Translations under genes and position numbers: made by a program
NCBI GenBank assembly: GCA_024305405.1
Contig: JAKNDB010000107.1
Location: 2,108,001-2,172,000 of the forward strand
DNA: 64,000 nt
Direction: 5' to 3'
Origin: Dirofilaria immitis
Taxonomy: Eukaryota; Nematoda; Chromadorea; Rhabditida; Onchocercidae
Shown: piece after piece, positions 1 to 13,961 of the stretch
Position numbering within the stretch: position 1 is the first letter of the stretch
Layout: every line of letters begins with the position of its first letter
Notes under the pieces: generated by a model
The model's input: the letters and a program-made list of their open reading frames with translations, nothing else
The model's database searches: none
Told to the model about the DNA's origin: nothing

Positions 1-1
1 A

Positions 2-426
2 CATGGTATTAATACAAAGGCAGTATTACGGCTTATCGGCGAAAAGTGGGTCTTTCAGGTATTTCTTCTTAAATATTTTACTTCAAAAAACAGGATATTT
101 GGCACTTCTTATTGGATTGAAAAATATATTTTGTCATTTTTAAGTTGGAGTAAATGATTCAAATCTCATTTACATTGGTAAAAGTTTGAAATGCTGAATA
201 TCTTAATAAAATAGTAAGAGTAGTAAGATTTCAGAAATCAGTCGAACCATATGTCGTGTTAATTACGGGTACGAAAGCCGATATGTTAGCAAATGCTCTT
301 GGTGATGTTTTTTCGAATGTTACTGGGAAGGGGAAATTGATAGGATATTTTGTAATGAATATAAAGAACGACAGTTACTGGAAACTGAAGTTACGAAATC
401 ATTATCAAAATACAGCAAATCAGTGA
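2..426 (+). CDS. 3' end of an unknown gene, last two exons (5' part outside window)
   Basis: Two exons join in phase 0: the end of one exon (2-58, donor GT at 59) and a terminal exon 235-426 after a TCAG acceptor, stop TGA at 424-426. The joined reading begins HGINTKAVLRLIGEKW and continues with SVEPYVVLITGTKADML in the last exon, ending NHYQNTANQ. The coding look comes from an open frame across the junction, mixed composition and a proper acceptor. I do not recognise the family. The start and most of the protein lie left of the window, so no function is assigned. Confidence 0.6.
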
Positions 427-2126
427 TTTTGCATGGTAAATATCTGCAAGATTTTCAGATTCTCGAAATGATTATTTTGACTATACTGAGTATCAAACAG
501 TTGGGAATTAATAAGCAATATCTTTGATGAAAATAGCAGATATCTGTAAAACTCAGACCAGACTTTTCTTGAAAGTTTTTCTATGTTTTTGGCTTTTAAA
601 GCAAACGAAAAATGACAGATTTGGAAATTTTCAGGGATTGACAAATTACGAGGACGTGCTCCATTATATTTACATAGTTTATCTGATCCTGACCATTCAC
701 CGTTTCCTTCCGCTCTCATTTTACTAACTATCAATTTATTCTTTGGTTCACATCCCAGTTGTGAAGACGCAATATCTAGGTATGAATAAAACATGTTTTT
801 GGCTTGAAATATCTGGCCAATGACTTAAGTCAATTTAATTCCATTTAAAAGCTTTCATGTTTCTATTTCTGTTCTTTATTTAGGAGTAACAGTCATCGTC
901 CGGTGTCATGTGCGAATTGAAATTTTACTGTATTAGGACATAGAAGTTTTTTTATGTTTTTGTTTCGTTTCTCTTTAAATCAAAATTTTTCAGTCACTTA
1001 TTAAATGAGTGGGATTCGGATTATATCGGCGAAGACCAAATTCGACCAATTCTTTCTCGAATATCTTCGTTTTTAATATGCTTAGAAGAGTGATAAGCAC
1101 CAATAGATTATATAGAAACAACCAATTGTTTTGATTTGTTGTTATGAGATTCATTGAAAGTAGGATAGTACGTGTCATTCCTTGTTCTATAGGATTTGAG
1201 TACTGATTTTATGGATAGAGATCGAAATTTATATCATCATTATCAAATCAGACATTTAGTCAAGCGTTAAGTGTTGATATCTTGTCAAATATTTTTTTTT
1301 TTGTTTCTACATGCATTTTTCGTTCGCAATTCAGAATAAAAAGTACTGTTTACCTTAAATAGCTTGATCTTGTATTCATAAATTTTTCATATATGTGTTA
1401 TCTCCATATCACAGTGCGTGATACGCGCATTTCGATTCTACGAAATCTATAAAAATAAATTTATTATAATGGTGACTTGTACTAAATGATAAATTCTGCC
1501 AAGTAAATTTTATTATTACTAATATGATAGATTGCTTAATGGAGATATTTAAGCCAAATTTAGGAAACTGAAAATGTCACATTGCAAAAATACCGCATTG
1601 CAAGTGCACGATTAATGTCATTTGATTTCTAAAGAAGTTTTGAAAAAATTTATTTATTTGTACAGTGGAGAAATAGCAAAAGGAAATGTTGGATGGTCAT
1701 TTGTACTAACAAATTTCATTTTATAACAATATTTCAACAAACACATCTATCAGATTATCAATGTTAGCAAATGTTTCTATGTCTATTTTTCAGCTGATAC
1801 TTCACTTTTGAGATACTGAAAAAGCTTCCTCTTATATAATCGATAATATGAAAGTTGCATAAAATATAGTTTAAATGGTAACATTTTATATTACATCACT
1901 AGCTTTTAGGAATCTAATGAGATTTCAAAAAAAAATCTGAAGCATTAAATTGTAATCCCTGAAAAACAAATTATTTTATACCTGATAGTAAAACTCAAAC
2001 TTAGATTGATAGCTCTTAGGAAGAATTATTCAATTGGAGTTATTAAAAGCATTCATAAACAGTATCTATAATAATTGTGTAAATATTGCAACCATATTCC
2101 TTAAATATGATAGAAATTCCTCTCAA
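427..2126. other. gene-free stretch, AT-rich
   Basis: This is 3' flank of the preceding gene and intergenic DNA. Short open frames occur on both strands (for example 990-1178 minus) but lack splice-site context and have low-complexity composition. I see no RNA gene or long repeat. Confidence 0.5.
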
Positions 2127-3330
2127 TTATAATTGTGAGCTTATAAATTGATAACTTGTGATATGATCATCAGTTTGCGTTGCATGTGATGAAATGAGCT
2201 GCTTGTTGAAATTATTTTGCGAAGAATCATTTTGTTGTATCATTTGAATAGGTTCAGAATTATTTGTTGTATCATCGCAACATGTCACATAGCAACAATA
2301 AACCAAAAGAAGAAATGGACAAAATGTCTGAAATTTATCAATCAATACGATGAACTGTTTATTTCAGATATGATAATTTTATTTTTAAAAAAAAAAAAAA
2401 AAAATAAGTGAAGATCGAATATCCAGTAATAATGCTAATTAAATGAGAAAAGTTTGTAGCAAAAAAATTTACTAATCATTAAGATATCGATTTTTCCATC
2501 CGATATATATGGTGATATTATTATCACTTATCAGTTAGACAAATTATCAGTAATAAATATGTCATTTAAATATTTAAAAAAATAAATAAATATGTGTATT
2601 AATATTATCTCTAAATTGATATATAATTTACGAAGAATTCAAGAAAAGAAAAAAAAATTAATTTTAAATAAATTACCACAATCGCAATAATAAGCAATGC
2701 TTTTCTTGAGCTAACGAATAATGACGTAACATCACGTGGTGACCTTTTTCGTCTACAAATAAAAAGTGAACGTTCGAATTCATCATTATAGATTACTTGT
2801 GAGACTTCACATCGCAATTCGCATATCATTTGACATTTCGTTTGATTGTCGTAGTGATAAATTTCGTAAATGGAAAATAAATAATATTTGATTATAAAAA
2901 TAATTAAATTTCTAATCTAATCATCACTGGCTTTTCGCTTTAATATTTTATTCAGCAAAATGAGTTCGCATCAATCAATAGATGAATAATCCATTGATTA
3001 ATGATAAATTATGTAAATTGATTCAAAAAATTCAACAAATAATTTTGCGAGATAACTTGTTCATTATCATTGGCTAAAATGTACAGCATTGATACCAATG
3101 GGCCAAATAAATAGCTAATTTAAACTTGGCAAATTTAAATCAAGACTTAAGATAATTTTTTATTATAATTTCACGGATGATTAGATAGAATACTTACTGG
3201 TGATAGATGATTTGTTTATATTTACCGTATTAGAATTTCCGGTATTTCTCGTTTTATGGCCATGTCGAATATTATTTGCTTCTAGCAATACAAAATAAGC
3301 CAATAGCAAAATGTATATGCTTTTTATCAT
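2127..3330 (-). CDS. putative small type I membrane protein
   Basis: A likely first exon starts with ATG at 3328-3330 and encodes a signal peptide (MIKSIYILLLAYFVLLEA), ending at GTAAGT (exon 3198-3330, phase 1) or earlier at GTAAAT (3226-3330, phase 0). A middle exon ending at 2677 (donor GTAATT) carries a Cys-containing segment (TKCQMICELRCEVSQ) and a dibasic RRKR stretch. It joins in phase 0 to the last exon 2127-2327 (TTTCAG acceptor, stop TAA). The 2677/2327 junction creates one hydrophobic helix, from LLIIAIV to FCPFLLLVYCCYVTCC, which supports the splice. The Cys at the inner face may be lipidated. The tail is Asn/Gln/Ser-rich. The 5' boundary of the middle exon is unresolved, and a small extra exon near 3060 is possible. 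Family not recognised; function unknown. Confidence 0.45.
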
Positions 3331-6300
3331 AGATAGTCATATAAGCAAATTTTCTTAAAATTTGCTAATCTAAATAAAACATTTCGACAATGTTGATATC
3401 ATGATAGCTATTTGATAAGTGATTGAGAGAAAAGCCGAATAATTTCTCACCAATAGTAACTGAAATGAATTAATAAGCTAAAACCCAAATCGTATATCAC
3501 AAAAATTTAATCCTCACGTAAGTGTTACGTGTTTCAGATGGCATTACGAGCAATTTCTTGAAAAATTAATTTAATTCCAAAATTGAGCATAATTTATGCG
3601 AAATTTTACGCAAAATATATAACGATATTTCATTGCGAAATAAGTTAATATTCCATTTTTATAATATTGTTGAATTAATGATGCAATGATGAAATCATTT
3701 TTGATGAAGTATTATTGAAGATATTGATTGATTGTGATCAGTTAGAAACGATTTGAGAAACGTAATTCGTATGATAATTACGACTAACTTTGTCACCGCA
3801 GATTTTAATTATTCCTGTCAGCTAAGATCGATAATTTTATCGCAAATCAATGCGATGATGTTGCAAAATGCAAAATTGATTAACAATGCATTCTTTAATA
3901 TATTTGCAAGCGAATAATTAACATATTTATCTGATAATTTATGCTTTTATCAAAATGAATGATAACTGATCGAAATATCAAAAATAATCAATGATCAGTG
4001 AAATAACAAAATTATCAACATTTGATATACCTCATTCCGTACATACTTTATATATTATTATATTCAAATGAATATTACAACAGATGAGATAATTGTCATA
4101 CAATTAATACTAGGTATTTTGATAATTGTGATAAATTACCAATCTATCATAATCATCACTATCATCAACATTGTGTAGTAGTTTTTTACTATCAAAAAAA
4201 AGCCAAGTAAATAATTATTCAAAATGATAAATAGGATAGCAATTATGTGAATTCTCGAAAAATTATCAGTTTAATCTTAAAAATATTTCCTCTATCAAGA
4301 TTGAATAGATAATGAACTTGAGGAGAGTTAATGAAAAAGTACCTATTCATTACAACATATTTTAAGAAAAACAGCCTAGCTGTGCAAGCATATGATAATC
4401 AATCATCAACTAAAAACTATTTTCATTCCTCCTTTTGCTGCAAATTAATAAATATCTTTTTTTTTTTTTATTTTGCAATTCATTTATTATTATGAAACTA
4501 TTAAATAAACTAATGCTAATCATATAGATATGCTTAAAATTTTAAAGCATTTCTTATTTTTATTTTTGAAAAAGATAAAGAAGAAGAAAAAGAAGAAATT
4601 CTCGAATATTCATTCAATAAAATTGCAACTATTTTAAAAACGAAATTATTTTATTCATTCATTTATTAAGAGGATTTATATTCTTCATCATTCGTTTGAG
4701 AAGTATTTAAAATATTCTAATTTCGTCATCGCTATTCATTTTGATTTATTTTAACAATTCAGCGTTGATAATTTGAATTTCTTAAAACAATAGAAGTATT
4801 ATCTTAAATTATCTAAACTGTGCTAAGTATATTTTCACAATGCTTTTACCATTATCATCATTTGTTACATCTCATAATGAATTTTACTGAAAATCAAATG
4901 ATTATGTATTTGTTGGTTTATTTTTGAAAAAAAAAAAAAAAACTTCAAAATCTTAACTGCTAGCAATTTTAATATGCTTATCGTAAATTCTCACATATAA
5001 ATATTTATAAAATTTATGTTCGAAAGCAACTTTTTTTTTTAAATTTTCATAAACAAACAAAAGGAAGAGAGGAAGCCATCGAAAGGAAGCATATCAATGG
5101 ATAAAACATTTTAGAAGGCTGAAAATAAGGAAGAAATTCATCCTATTTTTATCAATTTACAAATAAAAGATAATTGATATTCATTTATCAATCTTTTGAA
5201 CTTTGATTCCAAACACCTTGGACTTTCGTCCACATCCAATGAACACTATTCACTGTTCTGAAAAAATTGTTCGAAAAACTTAAATTGAAAAGATCGATGA
5301 TAATTTCATTTATATTTCGAATGCTTCGTAAATATTTTGTTGAATATTTGAAGGAATGCAAAAAAATCAAATTGGATGATGGAACAATGATCGATAGATA
5401 ATTAAATTTAGATGAATAATGTCTATTCATTGTTGCTAACGTAAAACTTTAGCAGCAAACAAAGTTCTTTATTCTATCATCAAAATGAAAGTGCAATTTG
5501 TTGAAAAATACTTCATCAACTTGAGCGATTCTTCAGTTCTTGTTTTTCTCCTCAATTTTCTGTTATAATACATCATCACGACGCAAACAGTGCCAAATGT
5601 TATTGTGATAAGTGATTGCTAGGAAGAATGCATTATTTTATGACAATGATGACGATTTTCTCTTGCCGAATGCATGAAATTATCGAAACGAGATCAATTC
5701 AAAATATTATCGATAACAAAGATTCGCCGAATAAACTATTTTTTTCTCCTCTTTGATAAAATTTATCAACTATACGTATCATCACGCTCCGAATATATTT
5801 CTAATAATATGTACTTTCATAGTATAAATGTAACATTATATCCATATATATATATATATAATGACTATGATCATTTCCATTTAACTGTGGTAGCAATTTA
5901 TCCACAAATTTTCATCCTACGAGTCCAGACAACGTCTATAGTCTGCGAAGACACTTTGAGTATTTAGATCGTCATTTCAAAACACTCAAAAACATTCATA
6001 TATTTATGCATGCGAAACAGTGGTATAATATGTGCTGATATTCATTAAATGAAAAATAACCACTGCATATAAAACAAACAAACAAACAAATAAATAAACG
6101 AACAAACAAGATAGTGTGCTAAAAGATGAGAGTGTCATACGATGGGTTTCAATTCCTTCCTAAACAAGCATTCATTAAGTTATAAAAATTGTGGGAATAA
6201 CTATTAAGTTTCAAAAGCAAAGTACTTCATTGAAACTGCACAAAGAACTCAATCATTAAGATCCACATTTGTCTCGAGGATGATAAAAATCCTCATTACA

Positions 6301-8448
6301 TGCACACTGTATCAACATCAAGTTTAGATGATAACCGCCATAAGAAATCAGAGAATATTTCGCAAAAAGTGAAAAGGAAAAACAATACTTGAAACAAAAA
6401 TTAAAATTAATATAATTACCGAACCGAATTAGGAAAGGCTGAGATTTAACATGTGATAACGAATTTCGGACAAACCCAATAAGACCATTATCGGGATAAA
6501 AATTTTATGCCCTGATATATACTATTGAATGCAACTACTACAAGATAATTGTTTATCCATCCGAAACACTAATATATTAAAACTTATTTTTAGATTAATG
6601 AGCATCAGATCTGGCACATCATGCAAATGTACAAATCATCCAACCCTTGAGCAAAAACATAGAATCAATAACGGGAAACAGTGAGAACACTGTCTTCATC
6701 AATACAATTTAGGTATACAATTCCAAGTTCCTCATAACTGCAAGGGTAAACAGTTTCAACTCTAATTTTTCTCAGTTTCAATGTTAGAATCAGTATTTTC
6801 TATAAATGTATGCAAAATTATTCATCAGAAAAAAGTTCCTTCCAACCGAAAAGACTGAACATCGAATTTTGAAAGAAATACATATTTTATAAGAGTACGA
6901 AAAAATTTTGCTCACTTTAGCTTCCAGGCACTAAAATTTATATATGTGACGATACACGTCCCTCTTAATTAAATGAGGTAACCAACAACACATCCAGGAT
7001 TTTTTCGAAGACGAAAAGCGAAACGAAATTTGTTAATTAAAAAATTCCATCGTAAAAATCTTCATTCTAAAATGATGCCACCATTTTTCACCTCTTACCA
7101 TAAATTATTAAAGCGAAAAATCAATTGCGACTCATTAGCAATTTTCTAAGTTTCAATTAAAAAAATCAACTAGTTATGAAAAGACCACATCTGATCTGAA
7201 CGTATCCTGGATATATCATTATTGCATTCGAAAATTGAAAATAATACCGTGCTGAGCATTTAAAACTTAATCTATTATGTAATTAAAAACGAGCAGACAT
7301 TACAAAAAAAAAACATGAAGTAACCACGAGAACATAATGAAAATATGATATAAATAATTGCTCTACAGTTTTAGAAATATTGGCGAGATTTTCGACAGCT
7401 CATGCTACGATTCAAAATTTCGAAGGGAAGGGACAGTGCCGCCATCTTTATTTGAGTCAAAAATAATAGTGAGAATGACAATTTAGTTTTTTTAGTATAC
7501 CTAATCAGTTCTATTTCTGAATATATCGAACGCATCACTTTTGCTTTATAATCTGATTCCAATCATTCCTTTTCCCTTTCTTCCTTATATCTAATCAGAA
7601 AAAACATTTAGCAATCTTGAGATATATTCCTCACATTATTCTAATGTTATTTGAAATAAGAAATAGGCTATTCCAGCAGAACGAGAGCTTTCTTGGCTCA
7701 CAATAACCATACTCAATTTTGAGATCATAAAAGCCTGCTGAAATATACTATCTCTGAAAATAAGTTCATGAAATGAATATCTCAAACAAAAAATTTCTCA
7801 TATACTTGAATGTTAATCATATCTATTGTTATAACTAATTTATCTTTATTAACAATTGCTGTACATTTTCTACAAAAAAGAATAATAGTGGGATCTTCAT
7901 TGTTTTATCAACCCGCTCAAACAAAAATTTAATAAAAAACATACTAAATAAGAAAAAAATTCTAATCATTCTCATTCATTAAAATCATCTAACGAATATT
8001 AAAAGATTTTTTTGTCACAAAGCGAAATGTTAAAGATATCAAACAGCATCCTGCTGATAAACAGGAATAACTTTAATTTCAACTTTTTCCCCAAAACATT
8101 AAAAGATTGAACAACATGTATCTAATCCAGACCCAGAAATGGAAGCAATTTATTTGCTGATCTAATTTAAGCTTCCATTTTAAAGCAATCCCAATCGATG
8201 TTAGCATGAACAAGACAAAAAGAAATAATGAGTAGAGATACATATATAATACAAGTGCATTTGTTGCTATTTATATTAACAGCAACTAGTATGAAAAAAA
8301 AATAAAACAACAGTCACAAAAATTTTCTCTGAGCTTATCAGCAGACAAGAAAAAGAGAAAGGAAAGAAACCTGAGATCGGCTTGTTTCTTCAATCCTCCA
8401 ATTTAAGAGGTAATTTGATAGTGAAAAAGAAATGGATAATATTTTTAT
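3331..8448. other. long AT-rich intergenic region
   Basis: No gene could be assembled here. It holds A/T homopolymers (for example 4459-4470 and 4928-4942), a short (TA) run near 5847-5861 and an (AAAC/AAAT) run at 6072-6111. Two weak minus-strand coding hints are noted: an exon-like piece at 5188-5257 (separate entry) and a short ATG frame near 7371-7443 that begins MAALSLPFEILNRSM but has no convincing partner. The right part probably includes TAF6 3' UTR. Confidence 0.5.
5188..5257 (-). CDS. possible isolated terminal exon
   Basis: After a TTTTTTCAG acceptor (reverse strand, at 5258-5260) the frame reads TVNSVHWMWTKVQGVWNQ and ends at TGA (5188-5190). Two Trp-containing motifs and the strong acceptor look exon-like. 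No upstream exon ending in phase 2 was found, and the frame also runs on upstream through the acceptor to 5430, so it may be chance. Function unknown. Confidence 0.22.
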
Positions 8449-11400
8449 TTATGAATTTCTAAAACTGTCATTCGCAGAACTCGAAGTACCACGTTGACTT
8501 GTTACAATCATTTTCTTATATCCACTTGGTCGAACAACGTAGGAATTCGTCTAAAAACAATACTTGTTTTAATTCAAAATATAATGGAAATTTGCAATCT
8601 GACATTATGTACAGATTTTGACTTAAAGATCATAATCTTTCAACAGTACCACGCAATAACTTCGATTAATAATTAAACCAGCTCAAATATGCATATACAT
8701 TTTATATATTAACAACTGAAAGGAAAAGAATTCCATTAAAACGCTACTATGCTATTAATACTACAGATAAAACTCAATCAATATTCGGAAATGAGTGCTA
8801 AAGGCATAATCATGGCAGAGAAAAGAAAGTACTAAAAGACTAGTTTCCTAGTCTGCATTAGGAAGAAATTAGAAGGATAAAGTAAAAAAATCAAAAGAAT
8901 GGCATACCGGTGAGTTCGTTCCACCGGAAACATAATATGTATTCTGTTGCGCTGGACGACTCAGTACCGGAGTTGATTGTTGCAAACGCCCACTGCTAAC
9001 AATGTTAACATACGGTTGCTGAGTAGAATTTCGAACAGGTACAGGTGAACTCTGTGGACGAACCACATAAAGTGGTGAATTGGACAAAGACGTTACAGGT
9101 TGCTTCGTACCTATCATCAAACGTTGTTGCTGTTGCTGAAACAGTTTATAATTTACAGAACAAATAAATGGTTTAAAATTTAATCTTCAGTAACTTCTTT
9201 CTCCTCTTTTCCTACCAGTTCCCTTTTAGAAAATATTAATTGAGTGTAAGTGTAAATATACACTAACAGCAGATACAGCTGGCCTTCGATCACTTCCAGA
9301 TCTATGAAGAACTGTAGAATGTACACTGTTGTTACTTGTTGATGCATTGACAGATACTGCTGATGCATGCTCACTTGTTACAGTTCTGTAAAACAACGAT
9401 TATTTTTGTTTTTGCATTACTCTTTAGAAAAAATTCTAAAATATATTCTAAGACGAAACGATGTGTAGAATGATTTTCAGTATGCATTTCGAACTATAAT
9501 TAACGAAGACTAGTGACCATCACTAATATTTAGAACTCGAAATTCTGTGGAAAAATTATAAAAGTCCAAAACATACTTGTGTACTGCTTCACCAAATCCT
9601 CCAAACATGTTTTGATAATCCGCAACTTCCTTCAGTCCTGATGGCTTTTGAGTTTTTACGAAATGCACCAATACTTTCTTCAAAACATGAACTTTTCAAA
9701 TCAGATCCGAAAAACTTCATTAAGATGAACAAAAAATCAAATCTTGTTGGAACTCTTCCCATGAAAGTTTATTATCGATAATTAAATAAACTTACGACGA
9801 CGAAATTTTGAAGCTTTTCAGCAGCTAATTTATCAACCGTACTCGGTTTGTCCGACATTACCCTGCGAAGATCGTTATGCAGTTGAGCAGCCCGAGGTAT
9901 TACCACAGAATGTACGGTCTGTAACAGATTTAAATAATATAAGTAAAAAGATAAGAGCTTGAGCCTAATTATTCATCGAATACTGTGACATCTAGCTTTC
10001 TTATTACACAAGATCCAAAAAGCAATTTAAACTAAGAGTAACATACAACAAAAAGATTACAAAAGCTATGAAAGCCCGATGAACGATCAAATAACTGGAT
10101 CTTTTAGCTTTAACATTTTATGTATTAATATATTATTAAATATCTAGAAATTTCAAAATAAGACACACGTCAACACCGAGCTCATTTAGAGCATACAGTG
10201 ACCCGTACAACGCCGCAAGTGTACAGTTTTCATCACGCCAAACCTGCGCAAGCACTTGAGTGACACGCGACCGTAAATGGCCGATATTGTAGGACCTAAA
10301 TACTCTTTTTTCTATATGGCAAATCTTTCATATAGTAATTAAATAGAGACAATTAATTGCAAGATCCAGTTTTAATTAATGTAAAATCATAAAAATTTGT
10401 GCATATTTCAGTGGTCAGAGAATTCTTGTTAAACATCTTTATCTTTAGATTATATAATATGCATAAAAACTATACCTGCATATGGTGGCTAACAAACGAC
10501 TAGAAAACTCGCGTAATGCCCAATGATTGTCTGTTTCTGGGCGAGCACACAACTGCCGGCTCAATATGCATGATAGTACAGAAGGCAACAATTCATGCAA
10601 CTGTAAACCTCAAGATCGTTTTTTCTTTTTTTCAAACAATTAGAAAATACGAATAAATTACTAAATCACTACAAATAAAATTACAAATAAATTATAAAAA
10701 GCTCACAGGAAGTTTGTGGTGGTCAATTAAGATTGACTCATTCAATACCTTAATCCTATAGATTCGTTAATTCATTCTCTTTCAAATATTAAATAATAAA
10801 TTGTTAGAAAAAACAGTGAAAATAACTAACACAACGTTCCAATGACAGTGCTGGATTATTTGCCAAACTCTGAATCATCCTCATCAAATATATTAAAATA
10901 GCCAGATTATGTTGCACAATATTGCATCGAACCTTAATTTTAAAAATTAAAATTTTAAAAGATGCAATATGAAATGCTAACAAGATGCAATCATAAGATG
11001 CTAACGACAGGATTTAAATAACAAAAAATGCTAACAAATTATAGAATAAAAGAACAGATAACAACCAACCCCTTCTACAATAGCCACCGAAAACCTAGGT
11101 AATAATTGTTGCAAACCCGCATCTGTTTGGAGACTATACAATGCTTCCTATAAAATCAAGAATTAAAAATGTAACGTCTGGAACGAAATCATGAATTTAA
11201 GACATTACATTAAATAAAAAGAAACATATTTTTAAGAACGTTATTACATGATATTAGAATTATCTAATCTTAATAACTCTACATCTCATCCAATATTGAA
11301 AAGAAAATCTATATTTCGCATATATGGCAAAACTTCATTTCACTATGATTATTCACTGTTATCTTTCATTAGTATTACTTATTGTCCAAGCTTTTCTATA

Positions 11401-13961
11401 ATATAAAATGAATGAAGTCTAAAAACCAAATAAGCATACCGTCCTTCTTGTATCATCACTGCCCATAATAGCCTCGGTAATTTCTTTAAAGAACACTTGC
11501 TGCTCCTGAAAAAAATAAACTTATGTTATAGAAAAATGAAAATTTTTACTGATGTTAAAGTCAACTGCAACAAAATTAACTCCATAAAACCTATTTACAT
11601 GACGCCAGACTTACATAAATGATAGAACTCCATAAATTCTAATGAACTTGAAAATATTGACGAAATAATACGTTTTCATGGACCCAAAACAACTTCAAAA
11701 AAATAATAAACAAGCAACCAATAAATTCAATTGATTTAGTTGTATTTTTCGTTGACTACCTTCTGTGATAATGTCACAGAAAATTTTCAAGAAATAAAAT
11801 GTACATAATAACATATTAGATCATCAAATTAAGTATAATTTTTTTATATAGTAAGCAGCATCATTGTTATATTAAAAACCATGAAAAATATGATCAATAA
11901 TTGAATAACATATCAACAACAAAAATAAAACGGAACTCACCACAGACAGTGCGTGTGTAGAAGTTGTTTTGATTTGTACTTGCTCAGTTTGTCGCAGACC
12001 TCTATGTGCCTTTGATAATATTGATAAACCCGTATCAAGTGCTGTTTTTTCCGCAGCAACTATTACTGGCGCTTCTGTCTGTATCACAGGAGCTGGATTC
12101 TCCGGTACTGCTGGTTGCACACCATCAATCACCAACCAATGAGCTGAAATTTTGAAATTGTTCTTGCATGAATTCATTGCACAAGGCTCAATGAAAGCTG
12201 CAATTCGTACAATGCATTGAAAGAGGTAAAGACAATGAAGGAAGAATAATGGAAACATCGTGATACTGACACAAGATGGTATAAATTCTGCAACTAACAC
12301 CAAAATCGCCTTAAATTTCATCACTAAAAATACAGGTAAAAAGATTTGGAATTATCAAAAAGAAAAGAATTATTAAGAACATGAACTGCAGCGAAGGAAG
12401 AAAATCTATTAAAAACATGCATTTAATATTGGTATCCAGAGGTAATTTAGCCGCAGGGGCATTAATTATTGGTGTAATCTCGACATCGCGATCATCCGTA
12501 ACAAATAAGTCACGGCCCAACGATCCAGCAAAACGGAAAGGTAATCCTTCTTTCACGGTGAAACCAAATAACGGCTAGAACAATATATTAGATATATCAA
12601 AATTGTTACTCTTTTTTTTTGATTCGAAAATTCAGATTTCGAATGCTAATTGATTTATGAAAGAAAAGAAATCAAATTTTCTGAAAAACATATAGCCTCA
12701 ACATATTAGATTTATAGATAAGACATAGATAAATATTGTTATCGCCCATATATTAAAAGTGTCATCGAAATCATTTGGCAGATTTAGACACACAGAACTT
12801 TGCTAGCGTAAGTAGTTTTTTAATCCCTACATTGTTTGCATTCATTTATAAAATAGATACATTTAATTTTGAAAGGGAAAAAAACTTGGAGAAATGTTTA
12901 CTAATTTTAAAGTTATAAAATTAATACCGGATAACCAGAAATTGTAAGTGCTGAGTCGATGTCCTCAGCTATGACGCGTTTACGACGACCATGTACAGCG
13001 AATTTTTTTGCCTGTTCAATTACCATCTAAAAATAAAAATTCACTAAACATTTCGCCATTAAAAACCGGAACAAAGCTACAAAGGAAATAAAGCTGGAAG
13101 TTGTACAGGTATGCGCTTTTAAGATAACATCTTGTTACCTTGATCGCATATGTTGTTTGAACTGCTATTTGAGATGCGCAAACATCGGAGAGTCCTGCTA
13201 TGCCGACGGATTCCGCCACTACCTAGAATTCATGTTTTAATTTTTGTTCAAAGTTATAGGAAAAAATATTCAATCTAAGATTGATGCATAGAAGAAAGAA
13301 ATAATGAAAGAAATTGCATCTGGTATTAGAAAAAGTAACAAAAAAATTAGCGAGCAGAAAAAATGTCAGCTGAACGAAAATTGCCTTAACGTATGAAATG
13401 CCGTATTCCGCATCCACATTTGCAGCTCCAGAATTGCTGGTGTGTGTATTTGTTGTACCTATTAATACTGTGAGTTAATACAAATATCCGGAAAAAAATG
13501 AGATATTTAATATTCGCAGTACCTTATATAATATAAATCTTAAACAAAAATATATTAACAATGGAAAATCTTTTAATTGAATGTGAACTTTTACTAATTA
13601 ATAAGTCTCATTGCTTAAGGATTCATGCTAATTATAAGAACATATTTCCTTGTTCAATCAAGTTCTCCATTTGTGATCCACTTTTTGAACAGATTAACAT
13701 ACATGGATCAACAATACGATTAATTCGGCACAAAATAATATCAATGCCAAAAATTTAATAAGATAGTCGAATAGTTCGATAAGTTCAATAAATTTGATAA
13801 TCTCAATAATATAATCTTTAATTTCACCAATTTTCAAACGACGAATAAAATTATTTGCGAAAAATCATGACAGTGCCCAATATAAATCATAAGCACCAAC
13901 CAGATGTGCTAGCAACATTCTGATGGTCACCATTGATAACACGCTGAACATTATTTGGCAT
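8449..13961 (-). CDS. TAF6: TAF6, TFIID subunit 6
   Basis: TAF6 pairs with TAF9 through a histone fold and anchors the TFIID lobes for promoter recognition and pre-initiation complex assembly in the nucleus. Sixteen exons, all in phase: 13901-13961, 13391-13458, 13139-13222, 12928-13026, 12421-12574, 11941-12143, 11440-11505, 11070-11147, 10831-10932, 10476-10600, 10169-10295, 9796-9918, 9577-9677, 9268-9385, 8908-9135, 8449-8550. They total 1839 nt, 612 aa, close to animal TAF6. Evidence: histone fold at about residues 37-104 ([28 protein letters not shown]); the linker [37 protein letters not shown]; and the HEAT-repeat C-terminal domain ([64 protein letters not shown]). The last 110 or so residues are Gln/Ser/Pro-rich. 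The ATG is 24 nt after a TTCAG that may accept a spliced leader. The intron after 12421 has a GC donor. Confidence 0.96.

Noticed and set aside
420..794. 124-codon minus-strand ORF
   Set aside because: It abuts the terminal exon of the plus-strand gene, has no acceptor or donor support and reads as low-quality Asn/Phe/Ser-rich sequence.
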